This document shows positions 1 to 11,222 of a stretch of 64,000 nucleotides of DNA, in pieces (position 1 is the first letter of the stretch; every line of letters begins with the position of its first letter). The position numbers and the translations under genes are program-made. The notes below the pieces were generated by a model. That model made no database searches and was not told the origin of the DNA. It saw only the letters and a list, made by a program, of their open reading frames with translations. The DNA is from Limnoglobus roseus (GTDB lineage Bacteria > Planctomycetota > Planctomycetia > Gemmatales > Gemmataceae), in assembly GCF_008254045.1 (NCBI RefSeq), contig NZ_CP042425.1:3162001-3226000 (forward strand). The letters are read 5' to 3'.

Positions 1-760
1 AGACGGTGAAGAACTCCGGCCCGCTGAGGACGTAGCCGTCCGGGTTGCGGTGGTCGGCGGCCGCGTCGCCGAGGACTTTGCCCGTGCCGTCCACGGTGCC
101 GTCGGCCGTCTTGCACACGACTTCGGCCTTGCCGTCGCCGTCGAGATCGTAGACGAGGAACTGCGTGTAGTGCGCCCCTTCGCGGATGTTTTTGCCGAGG
201 TTGATCCGCCAGAGGAAAGTGCCGTCGAGCTTATACGCTTCCAGCTTCGTCTCCCCGGTCGGCCCTTTCTGCGAGTTGTCGCGCGGCCGCTGCTCTTGTT
301 TCAGAACAATCTCGTACTCACCGTCGCCGTCGAGGTCGCCGACGCTCGCGTCGTTCGGCGTGTGGCCGGGCAGAGTCTTCAGCGGGATGGAAAGGTACGG
401 CTTGTCCGTCAGCGTGAACTTGCCGCTCGGGTCGCCTTCCTTGCCGTCAACGAAGGGGCGGACGAAGTAGACGTTCTTCTTCGCGAGGTCGGCGGTGTCG
501 TCGGTGAAGTTCGTGCCCTTCGTCATCGGCTCTTTCGTCAGCCGTGTCGGTTCGGCGGCGTCAGTCTGCCGGTAGACGTGGAAGGCGATGGCCTCCGCAT
601 CGGTGCCGAGGAGCCGCCAACTGACCAAGACTTTGTTCCCCGCAGGGACGGCGGCGACACCGCGGCCGAGGCGCTCCATCTGACGGGGCGGAAGGTCCGC
701 GCCGATGGCGGTTGAGATCGCGAGAAGACCGAGGGTGAACGCTGTGAGAATTGCTCGCAT
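1..760 (-). CDS. Rhamnogalacturonan lyase-like protein (PL11 type), 3' end outside the window
   Basis: The frame starts at an ATG at 760 and stays open to base 1, giving 253 visible codons. Residues 1-20 form a signal peptide, so the product is exported. A beta-rich N-terminal domain is followed by calcium-loop motifs DLDGDGEYE and DLDGDGKAE, the hallmark of the propeller in PL11 rhamnogalacturonan lyases, which cleave the pectin RG-I backbone. Family assignment is from recognised motifs. The catalytic half is not visible. It lies next to a sulfatase, which fits polysaccharide degradation. Confidence 0.8.
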   Translation of the reverse strand, partial: MRAILTAFTLGLLAISTAIGADLPPRQMERLGRGVAAVPAGNKVLVSWRLLGTDAEAIAFHVYRQTDAAEPTRLTKEPMTKGTNFTDDTADLAKKNVYFVRPFVDGKEGDPSGKFTLTDKPYLSIPLKTLPGHTPNDASVGDLDGDGEYEIVLKQEQRPRDNSQKGPTGETKLEAYKLDGTFLWRINLGKNIREGAHYTQFLVYDLDGDGKAEVVCKTADGTVDGTGKVLGDAAADHRNPDGYVLSGPEFFTV

Positions 761-839
761 GGCCGGTCCGGTTGGGGAGGGAGTCAGACCGAGGGATGTG
801 TTAGGCGTGCCGTCGTGAGAAAGTTATGAAGAGCCGCAC

Positions 840-2123
840 TCACCGCCCGGGGTTCCACCACGCATCCAGCTTTGCCGTCAGAGCCTTCACCTGCTCCGGC
901 TTGCCCGCGGCGAGGTCGGTTTTCTCTTCGGGGTCGGCGGCGAGGTCGTACAGTTCCGGCTTCCCCGGGCCGTCGGCGTCGGCCGGGACGTGCGGCACGA
1001 TCAGCTTCCAGTGGCCGTCGATGACCCAGCGGTGGCGGATGCTCTTGGCCGGCACGTCGAGGTCCACGGCGTTGTGCGTGAAGCACTCGCCGAACAGCGT
1101 CGTGCGGCCCTTCAAGGCGGCCACGTCCAGCAGGCTCACGCCGGGCAAATCCTTCGGCGGCACGATGTCGCAGGCGTTCAGCAGCGTCGGCATGATGTCG
1201 AGCGAAATCGCGAGTTCTTCCGCCACCCGCGGTTTCACGCGGCCCGGCCAGCGGAGCAGGATCGGCGTCCGCAATCCCGCGTCGTAGGGCGTCCGCTTCG
1301 ACCGCACGGACAGGGTGCCCTTCGGGTCTTGAATCCAGCCGTTGTCCGCGAGGTAGACCACGATCGTGTTGTCGGTCAGCTTCTTCTCGTCGAGGTGATT
1401 CAATAACTCGCCGCAGGTCTGGTCGAACCACTCGATCATCGCCCAGTACTTCGCCTCGGATGGCGTACCCTTCCCCTCGTACTTCTTCAGCAACTCGGCC
1501 GGCGGGTTGTGCGGCGTGTGCGGCATCATCGGGGCGTACCACACGAAGAACGGCTTGCCCTCCTTCGTGGACTCGCCGATGAAGTCGTAGATCGGCTGCA
1601 TTGTCTTGCGGCCTATGTCCAAACCCTCGTCGCCGTGGCGGACGCCCTTCGTCATGCCGTGGGTGAACCCGCCGCGCTTGAAGTCGCCCTGCCACCACTT
1701 GCCCGTTTGCAAGCAGCGGTAGCCGTTCTCAGCCAGCAATTTTGGCAGGGTCGGCACCGCTTCGAGGTGCTTGTTCATTCGCTCGCGACCGTCGAGGAAC
1801 GCCTGCGACTTCTGGAACTCGGCCGCCTTCATGCCGGCGGGGAGGGGCGGGTCGTTGCTCGTGACCTTGTGCTGGTGCGGGTACAACCCCGTGACGAGCG
1901 ACGCCAGACTCGGGCAGCAGAGGGAAGTCGGCACGTACCCACGGGTGAACGCGAGGCTCTGCGCCGCGAGTTTGTCCAGGTGCGGCGTCTTGACGTGCGG
2001 ATGCCGCATGAAGCCGTAGTCGGTCCAGGCGTGATCGTCGGAAACGATCAGCACGACGTTCGGTGGGGCCGCGGTGGCGACCGACGTGAAGAGGAGAAAG
2101 CCCAAGGCGAGGGAGAGTCGCAT
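840..2123 (-). CDS. Secreted sulfatase with Leu in place of Arg in the CxPxR motif
   Basis: This 427-residue alkaline-phosphatase-fold sulfatase has a signal peptide at about residues 1-18. Metal ligands are visible in IVSDDHAW (residues 26-33) and LADNGW. The formylglycine motif reads C69-C-P-S-L-A-S-L-V-T-G, so the Arg of canonical CxPSR is Leu. I recall planctomycete relatives with CRPSLA-type motifs, so this may be a subfamily trait. The substrate is unknown; a sulfated polysaccharide is likely. The start follows the lipoprotein gene by 15 nt, so it may be co-transcribed with the secretion cassette upstream. Confidence 0.88.
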   Translation of the reverse strand: MRLSLALGFLLFTSVATAAPPNVVLIVSDDHAWTDYGFMRHPHVKTPHLDKLAAQSLAFTRGYVPTSLCCPSLASLVTGLYPHQHKVTSNDPPLPAGMKAAEFQKSQAFLDGRERMNKHLEAVPTLPKLLAENGYRCLQTGKWWQGDFKRGGFTHGMTKGVRHGDEGLDIGRKTMQPIYDFIGESTKEGKPFFVWYAPMMPHTPHNPPAELLKKYEGKGTPSEAKYWAMIEWFDQTCGELLNHLDEKKLTDNTIVVYLADNGWIQDPKGTLSVRSKRTPYDAGLRTPILLRWPGRVKPRVAEELAISLDIMPTLLNACDIVPPKDLPGVSLLDVAALKGRTTLFGECFTHNAVDLDVPAKSIRHRWVIDGHWKLIVPHVPADADGPGKPELYDLAADPEEKTDLAAGKPEQVKALTAKLDAWWNPGR

Positions 2124-2138
2124 GAAGAATTCTCGCGG

Positions 2139-2549
2139 TTACGAACGCTTGGCCCACCACTCAAGCCACTTCTTCTTGACCTCGGCGGGGCTGAACTTGT
2201 TCTTGTCGGGGATAAACTGTTCGCCCGTGATGTCCTGGAGCACGAACCCCCAGGGCAACGAATCTTTCTTGTACCGCTCAATGATGTGCGGAATAGCGGG
2301 GGTGCCGAGGGCCACGACTTTTTTGTAGGTCGGGTCGTCGAGGTAGTCGTTGATGTTGGAACTGAAGGCAACGGACTTGCAGTGCTTTTGCCATTCGTCG
2401 GCCGCCCGGTCGAACTCGGCACGGATGTCCTTGTCGGCCATTGGAACCTCTCGTTTTGAGGATGGGGCGGGGCGTCCTCCATCAACCGGGCGAGCGCACC
2501 CGGTCAGAAGACACAACACAGGAAGGTAGCAGGCGGCGAACGGGGACAT
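2139..2549 (-). CDS. Small lipoprotein, candidate immunity protein
   Basis: The 136-residue product has a lipoprotein signal with lipobox LTGC (Cys at about residue 18), so it should be anchored in a membrane facing the periplasm. The body contains the short repeat-like block FSSNINDYLDDPTYKKVV, then ALGTPAIPHIIERY and VLQDITGE, which I recall in small proteins of unknown function. Its start codon immediately follows the stop of the cargo candidate. That spacing, the last place in a VgrG cassette and the periplasmic location suggest immunity to that cargo. A start at the Met near residue 37 would give a cytoplasmic version, but it would lack the lipobox. Confidence 0.72.
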   Translation of the reverse strand: MSPFAACYLPVLCLLTGCARPVDGGRPAPSSKREVPMADKDIRAEFDRAADEWQKHCKSVAFSSNINDYLDDPTYKKVVALGTPAIPHIIERYKKDSLPWGFVLQDITGEQFIPDKNKFSPAEVKKKWLEWWAKRS

Positions 2550-3104
2550 TTACTTCTTCGTGTAGACGGCCACAGGTTCCCCGTAGGCCGGCCCCGAAAG
2601 CGCCTCAGGGTTTTCGTGCCGAATCTGGGGCATACTCCCGAGCTTACTGCTGTACGTTCCGTCGGGTCGTTGAATCGCCCCGTGGGTTACGTCCTTGATT
2701 GTACCGTCGGGGTTCTTCGTAGCGTAGACGACGACCTTCTCCGTGCCCGGTTCCAGACTCGTGTCCATGCCCGTGGCACGCTTGTACCCGAGGGCCTCAT
2801 ATTTCTTGTCCATCTCGGACAACGGGTTGGCCTTGGGGCCGGTTTCGGGGTTCACCCAGTTCCCGTGGTCGCCCAGCGTGTGGGCGATGCAGTTGTAGTC
2901 TTCCGTCGCGGGGGCCTCGACTTCGTAGTTATCCCCGAGTTTCGGGAATGCCTTTTTGATGCTCGGATCGGTGTCGAACCGTTGGTCCGGGAACTTCGTC
3001 TTGTCCATCGGCGTTTTCGCCTTCGGACACGGGGCCGTGCTGCCGGGCGGGCAGTTGGCCGCCGGGGCTTCACTCGGCTTCGATGACGAACAGCCGAACG
3101 GCAT
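2550..3104 (-). CDS. Putative VgrG-delivered cargo with a Cys/His core (DUF7689-like)
   Basis: This 184-residue protein has a Pro/Ala/Cys-rich N-terminus (CSSSKPSEAPAANC), then a core with YNCIAHTLGDHGNW near residues 70-83 and a second block DVTHGAIQRPDGTYSSKLG, ending GPAYGEPVAVY. The Cys of the first block and the His of the second look like the pair used by papain/NlpC-like enzymes. I recall similar Cys...H(A/G)A...SKLG proteins grouped as DUF7689, but cannot check. It sits 4 nt after the adaptor companion and directly before a lipoprotein gene. A toxin role is inferred from context; the substrate is unknown. Confidence 0.7.
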   Translation of the reverse strand: MPFGCSSSKPSEAPAANCPPGSTAPCPKAKTPMDKTKFPDQRFDTDPSIKKAFPKLGDNYEVEAPATEDYNCIAHTLGDHGNWVNPETGPKANPLSEMDKKYEALGYKRATGMDTSLEPGTEKVVVYATKNPDGTIKDVTHGAIQRPDGTYSSKLGSMPQIRHENPEALSGPAYGEPVAVYTKK

Positions 3105-3108
3105 GACT

Positions 3109-3873
3109 CTACTCCCGTTCCACGCTGGCGAGACCGTCGGACAGGTACGCCAGCGTGCGAAGCCCCAAACTCTTGAGCCGGTCCTCGGGCGACTGGCCGC
3201 GCGTCTGGGCCAGGTTCGCCATAATCCACGGGAACTGTGGGTCGGCGAGGACGCCGTGGCCGAAGGCGACCATGAGGCCGGCCATCACCCGGCCGCCGCC
3301 CACGGCCGGGAGTTGGTTCGTTGCGGCCGCCTGCTTGCCGCGGGCCACGACCGCCGAAACGGCGTCCGGCGGGGCCTGGGCGATTTTCTCCGGGTACAGG
3401 TCGCCGAGAATCTGTCGCGTCGTCGCGTCGCTCGGGTCGCCGCCGACCCATTCCACCGGCGGCTTTTTCACGAGTCGGCGGATGGCCGCCAACTCGATCG
3501 CGTCCTTCTCGCCGACGACGGCCTTGCGGTACTCCATCGCCACGGCGTGGATCGCGTCGGCCCGGGCAAGTTCGTCCCCCCACCCCTTCTTCCCGAACTC
3601 GCGGCCGGCCCACGGCAGCAGTGGGTCGGCGTGGAACTCGTGGCCGAACATCACCTGGCACTCGACGTAGAAGCGGAGCGAGCCGCGGCACTTGAACCCG
3701 TAGTGGCGGGCGTTGCGAAGGCCGGTCCGGATGAGTTTCCGCAACCCCTCGTCCCCGACCCCGGCCGCGTGCTTCGGCGAGAATTGTTTCAGGTGGGCGA
3801 CCAACTCGTCTTCGAAGTCCTGGTGGGCTTTCTTCTCGAAGGTCTCGTACTGTTCCGGCCGGATCGTGATCAT
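3109..3873 (-). CDS. T6SS adaptor-companion protein downstream of DUF4123
   Basis: The 254-residue protein starts MITIRPEQYETFEKKA. Its ATG overlaps the stop of the FHA-DUF4123 gene in an ATGA arrangement, so the two are translationally coupled. The N-terminal half (FEDELVAHL, GLRKLIRTGLRNARHYG, FYVECQVMFGHEF, DPLLPWA) matches a family I recall directly after DUF4123 genes in VgrG loci, where it probably helps load cargo. No catalytic motif is seen. The C-terminal half is helical with an Ala/Gly-rich stretch. A longer frame reaching 4827 was not used because it overlaps the upstream gene completely. Confidence 0.78.
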   Translation of the reverse strand: MITIRPEQYETFEKKAHQDFEDELVAHLKQFSPKHAAGVGDEGLRKLIRTGLRNARHYGFKCRGSLRFYVECQVMFGHEFHADPLLPWAGREFGKKGWGDELARADAIHAVAMEYRKAVVGEKDAIELAAIRRLVKKPPVEWVGGDPSDATTRQILGDLYPEKIAQAPPDAVSAVVARGKQAAATNQLPAVGGGRVMAGLMVAFGHGVLADPQFPWIMANLAQTRGQSPEDRLKSLGLRTLAYLSDGLASVERE

Positions 3874-4790
3874 TTCACCAGTCCCACCTTCCGCCAGTCC
3901 TTGTAGTTCGCAGTAAAGTCGAGCAGTTCCGTCTCGTCCACGCTCTCGGCGAGGTACCGGTCCATCGGGCCGACGAACGCCACCACTTCTTCCGCGTTGC
4001 ACGTCGGCAGGTACGTCCGCAGCACCCGCGGGTCGTAGTAGCGGAAGCAGACCTGCCGGCCGTCGGGCAGTTTCACCAGCAGGAACTTCCGCAGGTGACG
4101 GCGGACGTCCGCGAACGGCTTGCCGCACGTCAGGTAGACGCCCCAACTCCGGCCCCACCCGTCGCGGACTAACTCCTCCAACAACGGCTTGTCCGATTCC
4201 AGTTTCACCAGCCACGGGCCGTAGGTGGAAAGCTCCTCGCCCTCCTCGCCGTCGTAGAGGCTCGCGTGCTGCTCGCCGGACGCCTTGAGGCGGTCGATGA
4301 CGGTCGCCTCGCGGGCGGCGTCCAGCACGGCGTACAGGTTCACCTGCTTCCGTAGGTAGGCCACGACGGCCTGCCGCGTTGGGTTTAACGGCCCCGCCGG
4401 GGCGGGCGCGGGCGGCGTTTCGACCGCGGGCAGCGCCAGGGCCGCGGGAGCCGGTTCGCCGTCCGTGTCGTGGCGCGGCGTGGCCCGGATGTCGCCTTCG
4501 AGTTGGACGCCGAACGTCGTGCGGCCGGCGAGGATTTCGTCGCCGTTGCGGAGGGCCGCCTCCGTCACCTTGCGGCCGTTGACCAGCGTGCCGAACTTGC
4601 TGCCGAGGTCGCGGAGCAAGCACAACTCGCCGCTGCACTCGATGCTGAAGTGGAGGTTCGAGAGCATCGGGTCGCTGGACAGCCGAACTTCGGCCGGTTG
4701 CTGGCGGCCGACGCGGCGCGCTTCCCCGGACGGGATCGGGATTCGCTTCCCGGCGTCGTCGCCCGATCGGACTACGAGCGTGAGTTCCAT
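3870..4790 (-). CDS. FHA-DUF4123 fusion, T6SS effector adaptor (Tap/TEC type)
   Basis: The start is placed at the ATG at 4790, giving 306 residues beginning MELTLVVRSGDDAG. Residues 1-100 are a forkhead-associated domain, with VGR, SNLHFSIEC, GSKFGTLVNG and NGDEI signatures that bind phosphothreonine. After a Pro/Ala linker, residues about 130-300 match DUF4123 (LYAVLDAARE, YGPWLVKLE, WGVYLTCGKPF, FRYYDPRVL), the adaptor that loads effectors onto VgrG. Fusing the two suggests phosphorylation-controlled loading, which is inference. It lies between PAAR and the companion gene on the same strand. Confidence 0.87.
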   Translation of the reverse strand: MELTLVVRSGDDAGKRIPIPSGEARRVGRQQPAEVRLSSDPMLSNLHFSIECSGELCLLRDLGSKFGTLVNGRKVTEAALRNGDEILAGRTTFGVQLEGDIRATPRHDTDGEPAPAALALPAVETPPAPAPAGPLNPTRQAVVAYLRKQVNLYAVLDAAREATVIDRLKASGEQHASLYDGEEGEELSTYGPWLVKLESDKPLLEELVRDGWGRSWGVYLTCGKPFADVRRHLRKFLLVKLPDGRQVCFRYYDPRVLRTYLPTCNAEEVVAFVGPMDRYLAESVDETELLDFTANYKDWRKVGLVK

Positions 4791-4842
4791 ACTTACCGTG
4801 TATACGCCCCCAACCGGCCACGGGCAAACGAACGTCCCCGCC

Positions 4843-5241
4843 TCAGCCGCCCTTCGAACAGATTTCGCAGAACGGTGCCCCGGTCTTGGCCGCCGCCACC
4901 ATCGGGGAACCGCCGCCGGCTCCCCCGGCTCCCCCGGCACCGCCGCCGCCGGCGTCGCCGATCATCACGGTCGGGAACCCCATCACGATGGTACCGCCGT
5001 GGGCGGTCAGGTCGCCCATCCGTGCGGCCGGCATCATGCTAATCATGACCGTCATGCTGCCCTTGGCGATCACGTCCGGCGGGCCAACGCACACGAGCAT
5101 GTCTCCGACCCGTGCGGCCGGCATCATCCCGATGATGACCGTTGGCGCACACGGCGGGAGGATCGGTCCGCCGACGTGCGGCACGATGCCGGTGACCATC
5201 GGGCACACGTGCATATCGCCGAGGCGGGCGGCCGGGGGCAT
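4843..5241 (-). CDS. PAAR-domain spike-tip protein
   Basis: The 132-residue protein starts MPPAARLGDMHVCP. It carries PAAR repeats (PPAARLGDMH, MPAARVGDM, MPAARMGDL) that form the metal-binding cone at the tip of VgrG. A Gly/Ala-rich linker and a short tail with CEICSKGG follow. The ATG at 5241 is preferred over the one at 5247 because GGGAGG lies 8 nt before the former and only 2 nt before the latter. It lies 33 nt downstream of VgrG. Confidence 0.92.
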   Translation of the reverse strand: MPPAARLGDMHVCPMVTGIVPHVGGPILPPCAPTVIIGMMPAARVGDMLVCVGPPDVIAKGSMTVMISMMPAARMGDLTAHGGTIVMGFPTVMIGDAGGGGAGGAGGAGGGSPMVAAAKTGAPFCEICSKGG

Positions 5242-5274
5242 GAGCATTCCCTCCCAAGGGTGCGGGCGGAGCGG

Positions 5275-7725
<2,451 letters not shown>

Positions 7726-8069
7726 ACCCAACTCGTGAGATCGGAGCGAACGTCGGGGCCAAGACAATGGTGGTACGGCGGCAAATGCCCCCCCGACGGG
7801 ATCAGGGGAGATTGTAATTGAACTACGTGCTCGAACAAGCGGTTGGATTCATGCAATCCGGTAAACCGGCACATCTGGTAAAGCCAGTAGGACCGAAATC
7901 ACCTTCAAGATCGGCAAGCTGGTTAGTCGAGTAATTCTCCGTGGAGTTGGTATGACTGGCAAACTCGCTAAGGACGGGGCTGTCGGTACTGGACTCTCAA
8001 ATTAGGTAACTGGGGTCGGCCCTGCGGGATAGGGTGGCCCGTGGGACTCATTCCGAGAAGGAGTTCGTC
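7726..8069. other. Intergenic region between divergent vgrG and the exported HEAT-like protein
   Basis: About 340 nt with no convincing gene. It must carry the divergent promoters. The only clear site is AAGGAG at 8058-8063, 6 nt before the ATG at 8070. No strong sigma-54 or sigma-70 box or long inverted repeat stands out. Confidence 0.5.
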
Positions 8070-9893
8070 ATGAAAGCCGCCAAACTGTTGATGACTGCGG
8101 CCGCGTCGGCCGTGTTGGCCGGCACGGCCAACGCCCAACTGGGCGGCCTGGGAGCGCCAGCCCTTCCGGGTGCCTCGCCGTTCGGAAATTCGGCCCCGTC
8201 GTCCGTCCTCAACGGCGTGTCCCCGCCGCCGCCGCTCGGCCTCGGTACCGGGCCGGGCGCACAACTGCCGGGCAGCATGAACACCATTTGGTCCCGCCTC
8301 GGCATTTCGCAGGAACAGCGTGAGTTCTGTAAGCGGAAGATCTGCCGCACCCCGGCCGGCCAATTGCTCGGTCGCATCCAAGCCCCGATCTCAACCTTGT
8401 CCGGGGGCGTCATTCCCCCCTTCTGCCCGATCGTGCCGAGCGTGGCCGAACTGCTCGACCCCGGGGTAGTCGGAGCGGCTTCCAAGGCCAAACTCGACCG
8501 GGCCGGGGCCGAAGAACGCATCAAGGCCGTCAAGTACCTGGGCACCCTCGACTGCCACTACTGGCCGGAGGCCGAAGAGGCACTGATCGGCGCACTGCGG
8601 GGCGACCGCAACGAGTGCGTCCGGTACGAGGCGGCCGTCGCGCTCTCGAAGGGCTGCTGCTGCACGTGCAAGGTGATCGTCGCCCTCAGTCACGTCGTCT
8701 CGTGCAGCGACGCCGACGGCTTCCCCTACGAGAAGTCGGCCCGCGTCCGGGCCGTGGCCGCCAACGCCCTCGACCGGTGCATGGCGAGTTGCAACTGCTC
8801 GTGTGCGGCCCTCCCGTGTCTGCCCGGCATGGACCCCGTCGCGGAGGTCGAGAAGAAGGACGACAAGAAGTCGGACGTCGAGAAGAAGACGGACGTTGAG
8901 AAGAGCAAGGATGAAAAGGATAAGGAAAAGAAAGACGCTGAGAAGAAGGACAAGAAGGACACGAAGCTCGGCGACCCGGACTACCCGAAGGTGTACTACG
9001 CGAAGGTCGCCCGGATGCCGCGGGACCAAATCGGGGCGTTCGGCCAGAAGGCGCTCGAGATCGGGGCGAACATCGGCTACACCGTGGTCGGCGAGGTGAA
9101 CCCCCGCGACTACGCCGCCGCCGGCATGGTCACGACCCGTGACGGCCAATCGACCGGCGCGAAGCCGAGTACCCTCTGGGAGCTGATGACCTGGAAGGAC
9201 AACGACGGTTCGATCGGCAAGCCGATCATCGCGCCGCCGGCCGCCTACGCCAGCCGGCCGGTCCTGGTCCCGGCGAGTCCCGCGCCGACGGCGATCGTTA
9301 CGGCGACTCCGGTGTCCGTGCCGACCGCGACCGTAACGACGGCTCCGGTCCGGCCGTCCACGACCCCGGCCCCGGTCGTTCCGATGAGGTCGCCTGTTCC
9401 GGCCGCCGTCGCATCGCGGACGACCGGCACCTCGGACGTGCCGATCATGACCATGCCATCGTCCGCGGCCCGTCCGGTTTCGTCAGCCGTCGCCAACGAG
9501 CCGCGACCGCTCGTGATCCCGACCCTGAACCCGACGCCGATGGCCCCCGTCGCGACGATCACCCCGACGCCGGCCGCCAAGCCTTTGCCCGCGAAGGTCG
9601 CCGTCCCGGTTAGCACCCCGGTGCCTGTGGTAACGGTGCCGGTCGCACCGCCCGCGGCCAAGCCCATGCCCGCTCCGGTCCCGGCGAAGTTGGCCCCGGT
9701 CCCGCCGCCGACCTTGCCGACGCTGACGGCTCCCGCGCCGACCCTGCCGGCGATTACGATCCCCGCGCCGGCGGCCGTGAAAGCCCCGGAGATCAAGCCG
9801 ACGGAACCCGCGATTAACCTGCCGCCGGTGGAACGGATGGACCCGGCGACTCCGGTGAGCGACCTGCCGCCGGTGGAAAAGATGCCGGGCTAA
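8070..9893 (+). CDS. Exported Cys-rich HEAT-like protein with charged and Pro/Ala-rich regions
   Basis: The start is the ATG at 8070, preceded by AAGGAG; it gives 607 residues with a signal peptide ending GTANA-Q. Residues about 140-270 contain HEAT-like helices with many cysteines (KGCCCTCKV, CNCSCAALPC). A Lys/Asp/Glu-rich segment of about 50 residues follows, then a short ordered block (GDPDYPKVYYAKVARMP), then more than 200 residues rich in Pro, Ala, Thr and Val. The last 40 residues repeat LPPVE twice (LPPVERMD, LPPVEKMPG). It is probably a periplasmic or surface protein. Function is unknown. Confidence 0.85.
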   Translation: MKAAKLLMTAAASAVLAGTANAQLGGLGAPALPGASPFGNSAPSSVLNGVSPPPPLGLGTGPGAQLPGSMNTIWSRLGISQEQREFCKRKICRTPAGQLLGRIQAPISTLSGGVIPPFCPIVPSVAELLDPGVVGAASKAKLDRAGAEERIKAVKYLGTLDCHYWPEAEEALIGALRGDRNECVRYEAAVALSKGCCCTCKVIVALSHVVSCSDADGFPYEKSARVRAVAANALDRCMASCNCSCAALPCLPGMDPVAEVEKKDDKKSDVEKKTDVEKSKDEKDKEKKDAEKKDKKDTKLGDPDYPKVYYAKVARMPRDQIGAFGQKALEIGANIGYTVVGEVNPRDYAAAGMVTTRDGQSTGAKPSTLWELMTWKDNDGSIGKPIIAPPAAYASRPVLVPASPAPTAIVTATPVSVPTATVTTAPVRPSTTPAPVVPMRSPVPAAVASRTTGTSDVPIMTMPSSAARPVSSAVANEPRPLVIPTLNPTPMAPVATITPTPAAKPLPAKVAVPVSTPVPVVTVPVAPPAAKPMPAPVPAKLAPVPPPTLPTLTAPAPTLPAITIPAPAAVKAPEIKPTEPAINLPPVERMDPATPVSDLPPVEKMPG

Positions 9894-9912
9894 CGACGGG
9901 CGGTTAGCCGAC

Positions 9913-9962
9913 TGAAACGGGTGCGAGGGTGGGAATCAGTTCCCACCCTCGCACCCGTTTCA
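9913..9962. terminator. Perfect 23-bp hairpin between convergent genes
   Basis: Arms 9913-9935 and 9940-9962 are perfectly complementary with a TCAG loop. The hairpin lies between the stop of the plus-strand gene at 9893 and the stop codon of the minus-strand gene, which it overlaps. It probably serves as a bidirectional terminator. Confidence 0.8.
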
Positions 9963-11192
9963 CGCCACTGTCGCTTCTCGAATCGATTCCTGGCCCGGCG
10001 GCGGCAGCGGGTTGTCCTCCCGCGGCATCGCGCGAATGCGGTCCAGCCACCCGGCGACCGACTCCGCGCTCAGCACCGAGCGAATCGTGACCCCGGACCG
10101 CAGGGCCGGGTGGACGGGGGCGAAGAACCCCAGCGCCCAGTTCCGCGGCATTTCCGGCTTCGCCAGCAGAACGATCTTCATGCCGTCGAGTTCGACGAGG
10201 TCCCGCGGGTACATCTCGCTCCAGACCCACCACGGGTTGTACGGCTGGGCCTTCTCCCACGTCTCCACAGTGTTGTCTGGTTGCAGCGCCGGCCACTGGT
10301 AGAACTGCCAGATCGCCCGGTCGAAGACTTCGCCCTTGTCGTTCATCCGGCCGCTCGCCTGCCACTCGGCCGGCGTGACCGCGTCGATCATCCGTTCCCC
10401 CTTCGCGATGCTTGCCAGCACCGCCGAAGGCTTCTCCCCCTCCCACCCTTCCGCCGTCGGATGGGCCAGCAGGGCGTCTTGCAACAGCGTGAACAGGTGA
10501 GCGTTGTTGCGGACGGCGTGCAGCCGCGCGAGGAACCCGAGGTTTCGGTCGAGGTCGATCACTAGCACGTCGTCGTCGTCCGACGCGAGCAGCACTTCCG
10601 ACAGGTAGTGCGCATACGGGTTGAACTGCCGGCCCGCGACGGCCGCCTGAATTAACTCGTCCCGCCCGCGGGCCTGTTGTCGCAGGTCCGCCCGCCGGCA
10701 CAGGATCGCCATCGCGGCGCGGCCGTTGAACCCGATGCCGAGGAACTCGCGCATCCGCTGGGCCGTCTCGGGCGACCGGTTCGCGAGATCCTGCCACTGG
10801 TCCTCGGGGACGGTGTCGAGGTTGCTCGTGCCGACGAGTTCCATCAACCGTTCGTGCAACTCCGGCACGCCGCGGAACTGGACCGTGAGCCGGTCGAGGA
10901 TCAAGTCGAGGCTCGGGCCGGGGTCCGCGCCGTGCTCGATGGCGATGCCGCAGGTGTTGGCGAGGCAGGCGAATTCCCAGATCGGCAGGTCCGGGTCGCC
11001 GAGTTCGTCCACGAAAGCGTGGAACACGGGGTCCCGCTCGGCCGCCGACCGCGACTTGAAAACGCCTTCGACGAACTCGTAGGTCTTCTGGAACCGCAGG
11101 CGGACCTCGTCCGCGTCGTTGGTCGCGGTGCGCTCCTTCAGTAATCGGACGAACCGCTGGGCGAGCTCGGCGGGCGAAATCGGCGTGGCCAC
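9960..11192 (-). CDS. Hypothetical cytoplasmic protein, 410 residues
   Basis: No signal peptide, membrane helix or known motif is visible. The protein is helical and rich in Trp and acidic residues, with blocks such as LPIWEFACLANTCGIAIEHGA and WQFYQWPALQPDN. Codon use matches the flanking chromosome. It begins at an ATG at 11192 and ends within the shared terminator hairpin. I do not recognise the family. Confidence 0.75.
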   Translation of the reverse strand: MATPISPAELAQRFVRLLKERTATNDADEVRLRFQKTYEFVEGVFKSRSAAERDPVFHAFVDELGDPDLPIWEFACLANTCGIAIEHGADPGPSLDLILDRLTVQFRGVPELHERLMELVGTSNLDTVPEDQWQDLANRSPETAQRMREFLGIGFNGRAAMAILCRRADLRQQARGRDELIQAAVAGRQFNPYAHYLSEVLLASDDDDVLVIDLDRNLGFLARLHAVRNNAHLFTLLQDALLAHPTAEGWEGEKPSAVLASIAKGERMIDAVTPAEWQASGRMNDKGEVFDRAIWQFYQWPALQPDNTVETWEKAQPYNPWWVWSEMYPRDLVELDGMKIVLLAKPEMPRNWALGFFAPVHPALRSGVTIRSVLSAESVAGWLDRIRAMPREDNPLPPPGQESIREATVA

Positions 11193-11222
11193 GGAAGACT
11201 CCGAATAGTGTGGGTGAAGGAG

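Noticed and set aside
3109-4827. A 572-residue minus-strand frame covering the adaptor companion and much of the adaptor gene
   Set aside because: Only the last 254 residues have sensible composition; the upstream part is Arg/Pro-rich shadow of the FHA-DUF4123 gene, whose motifs are clear.
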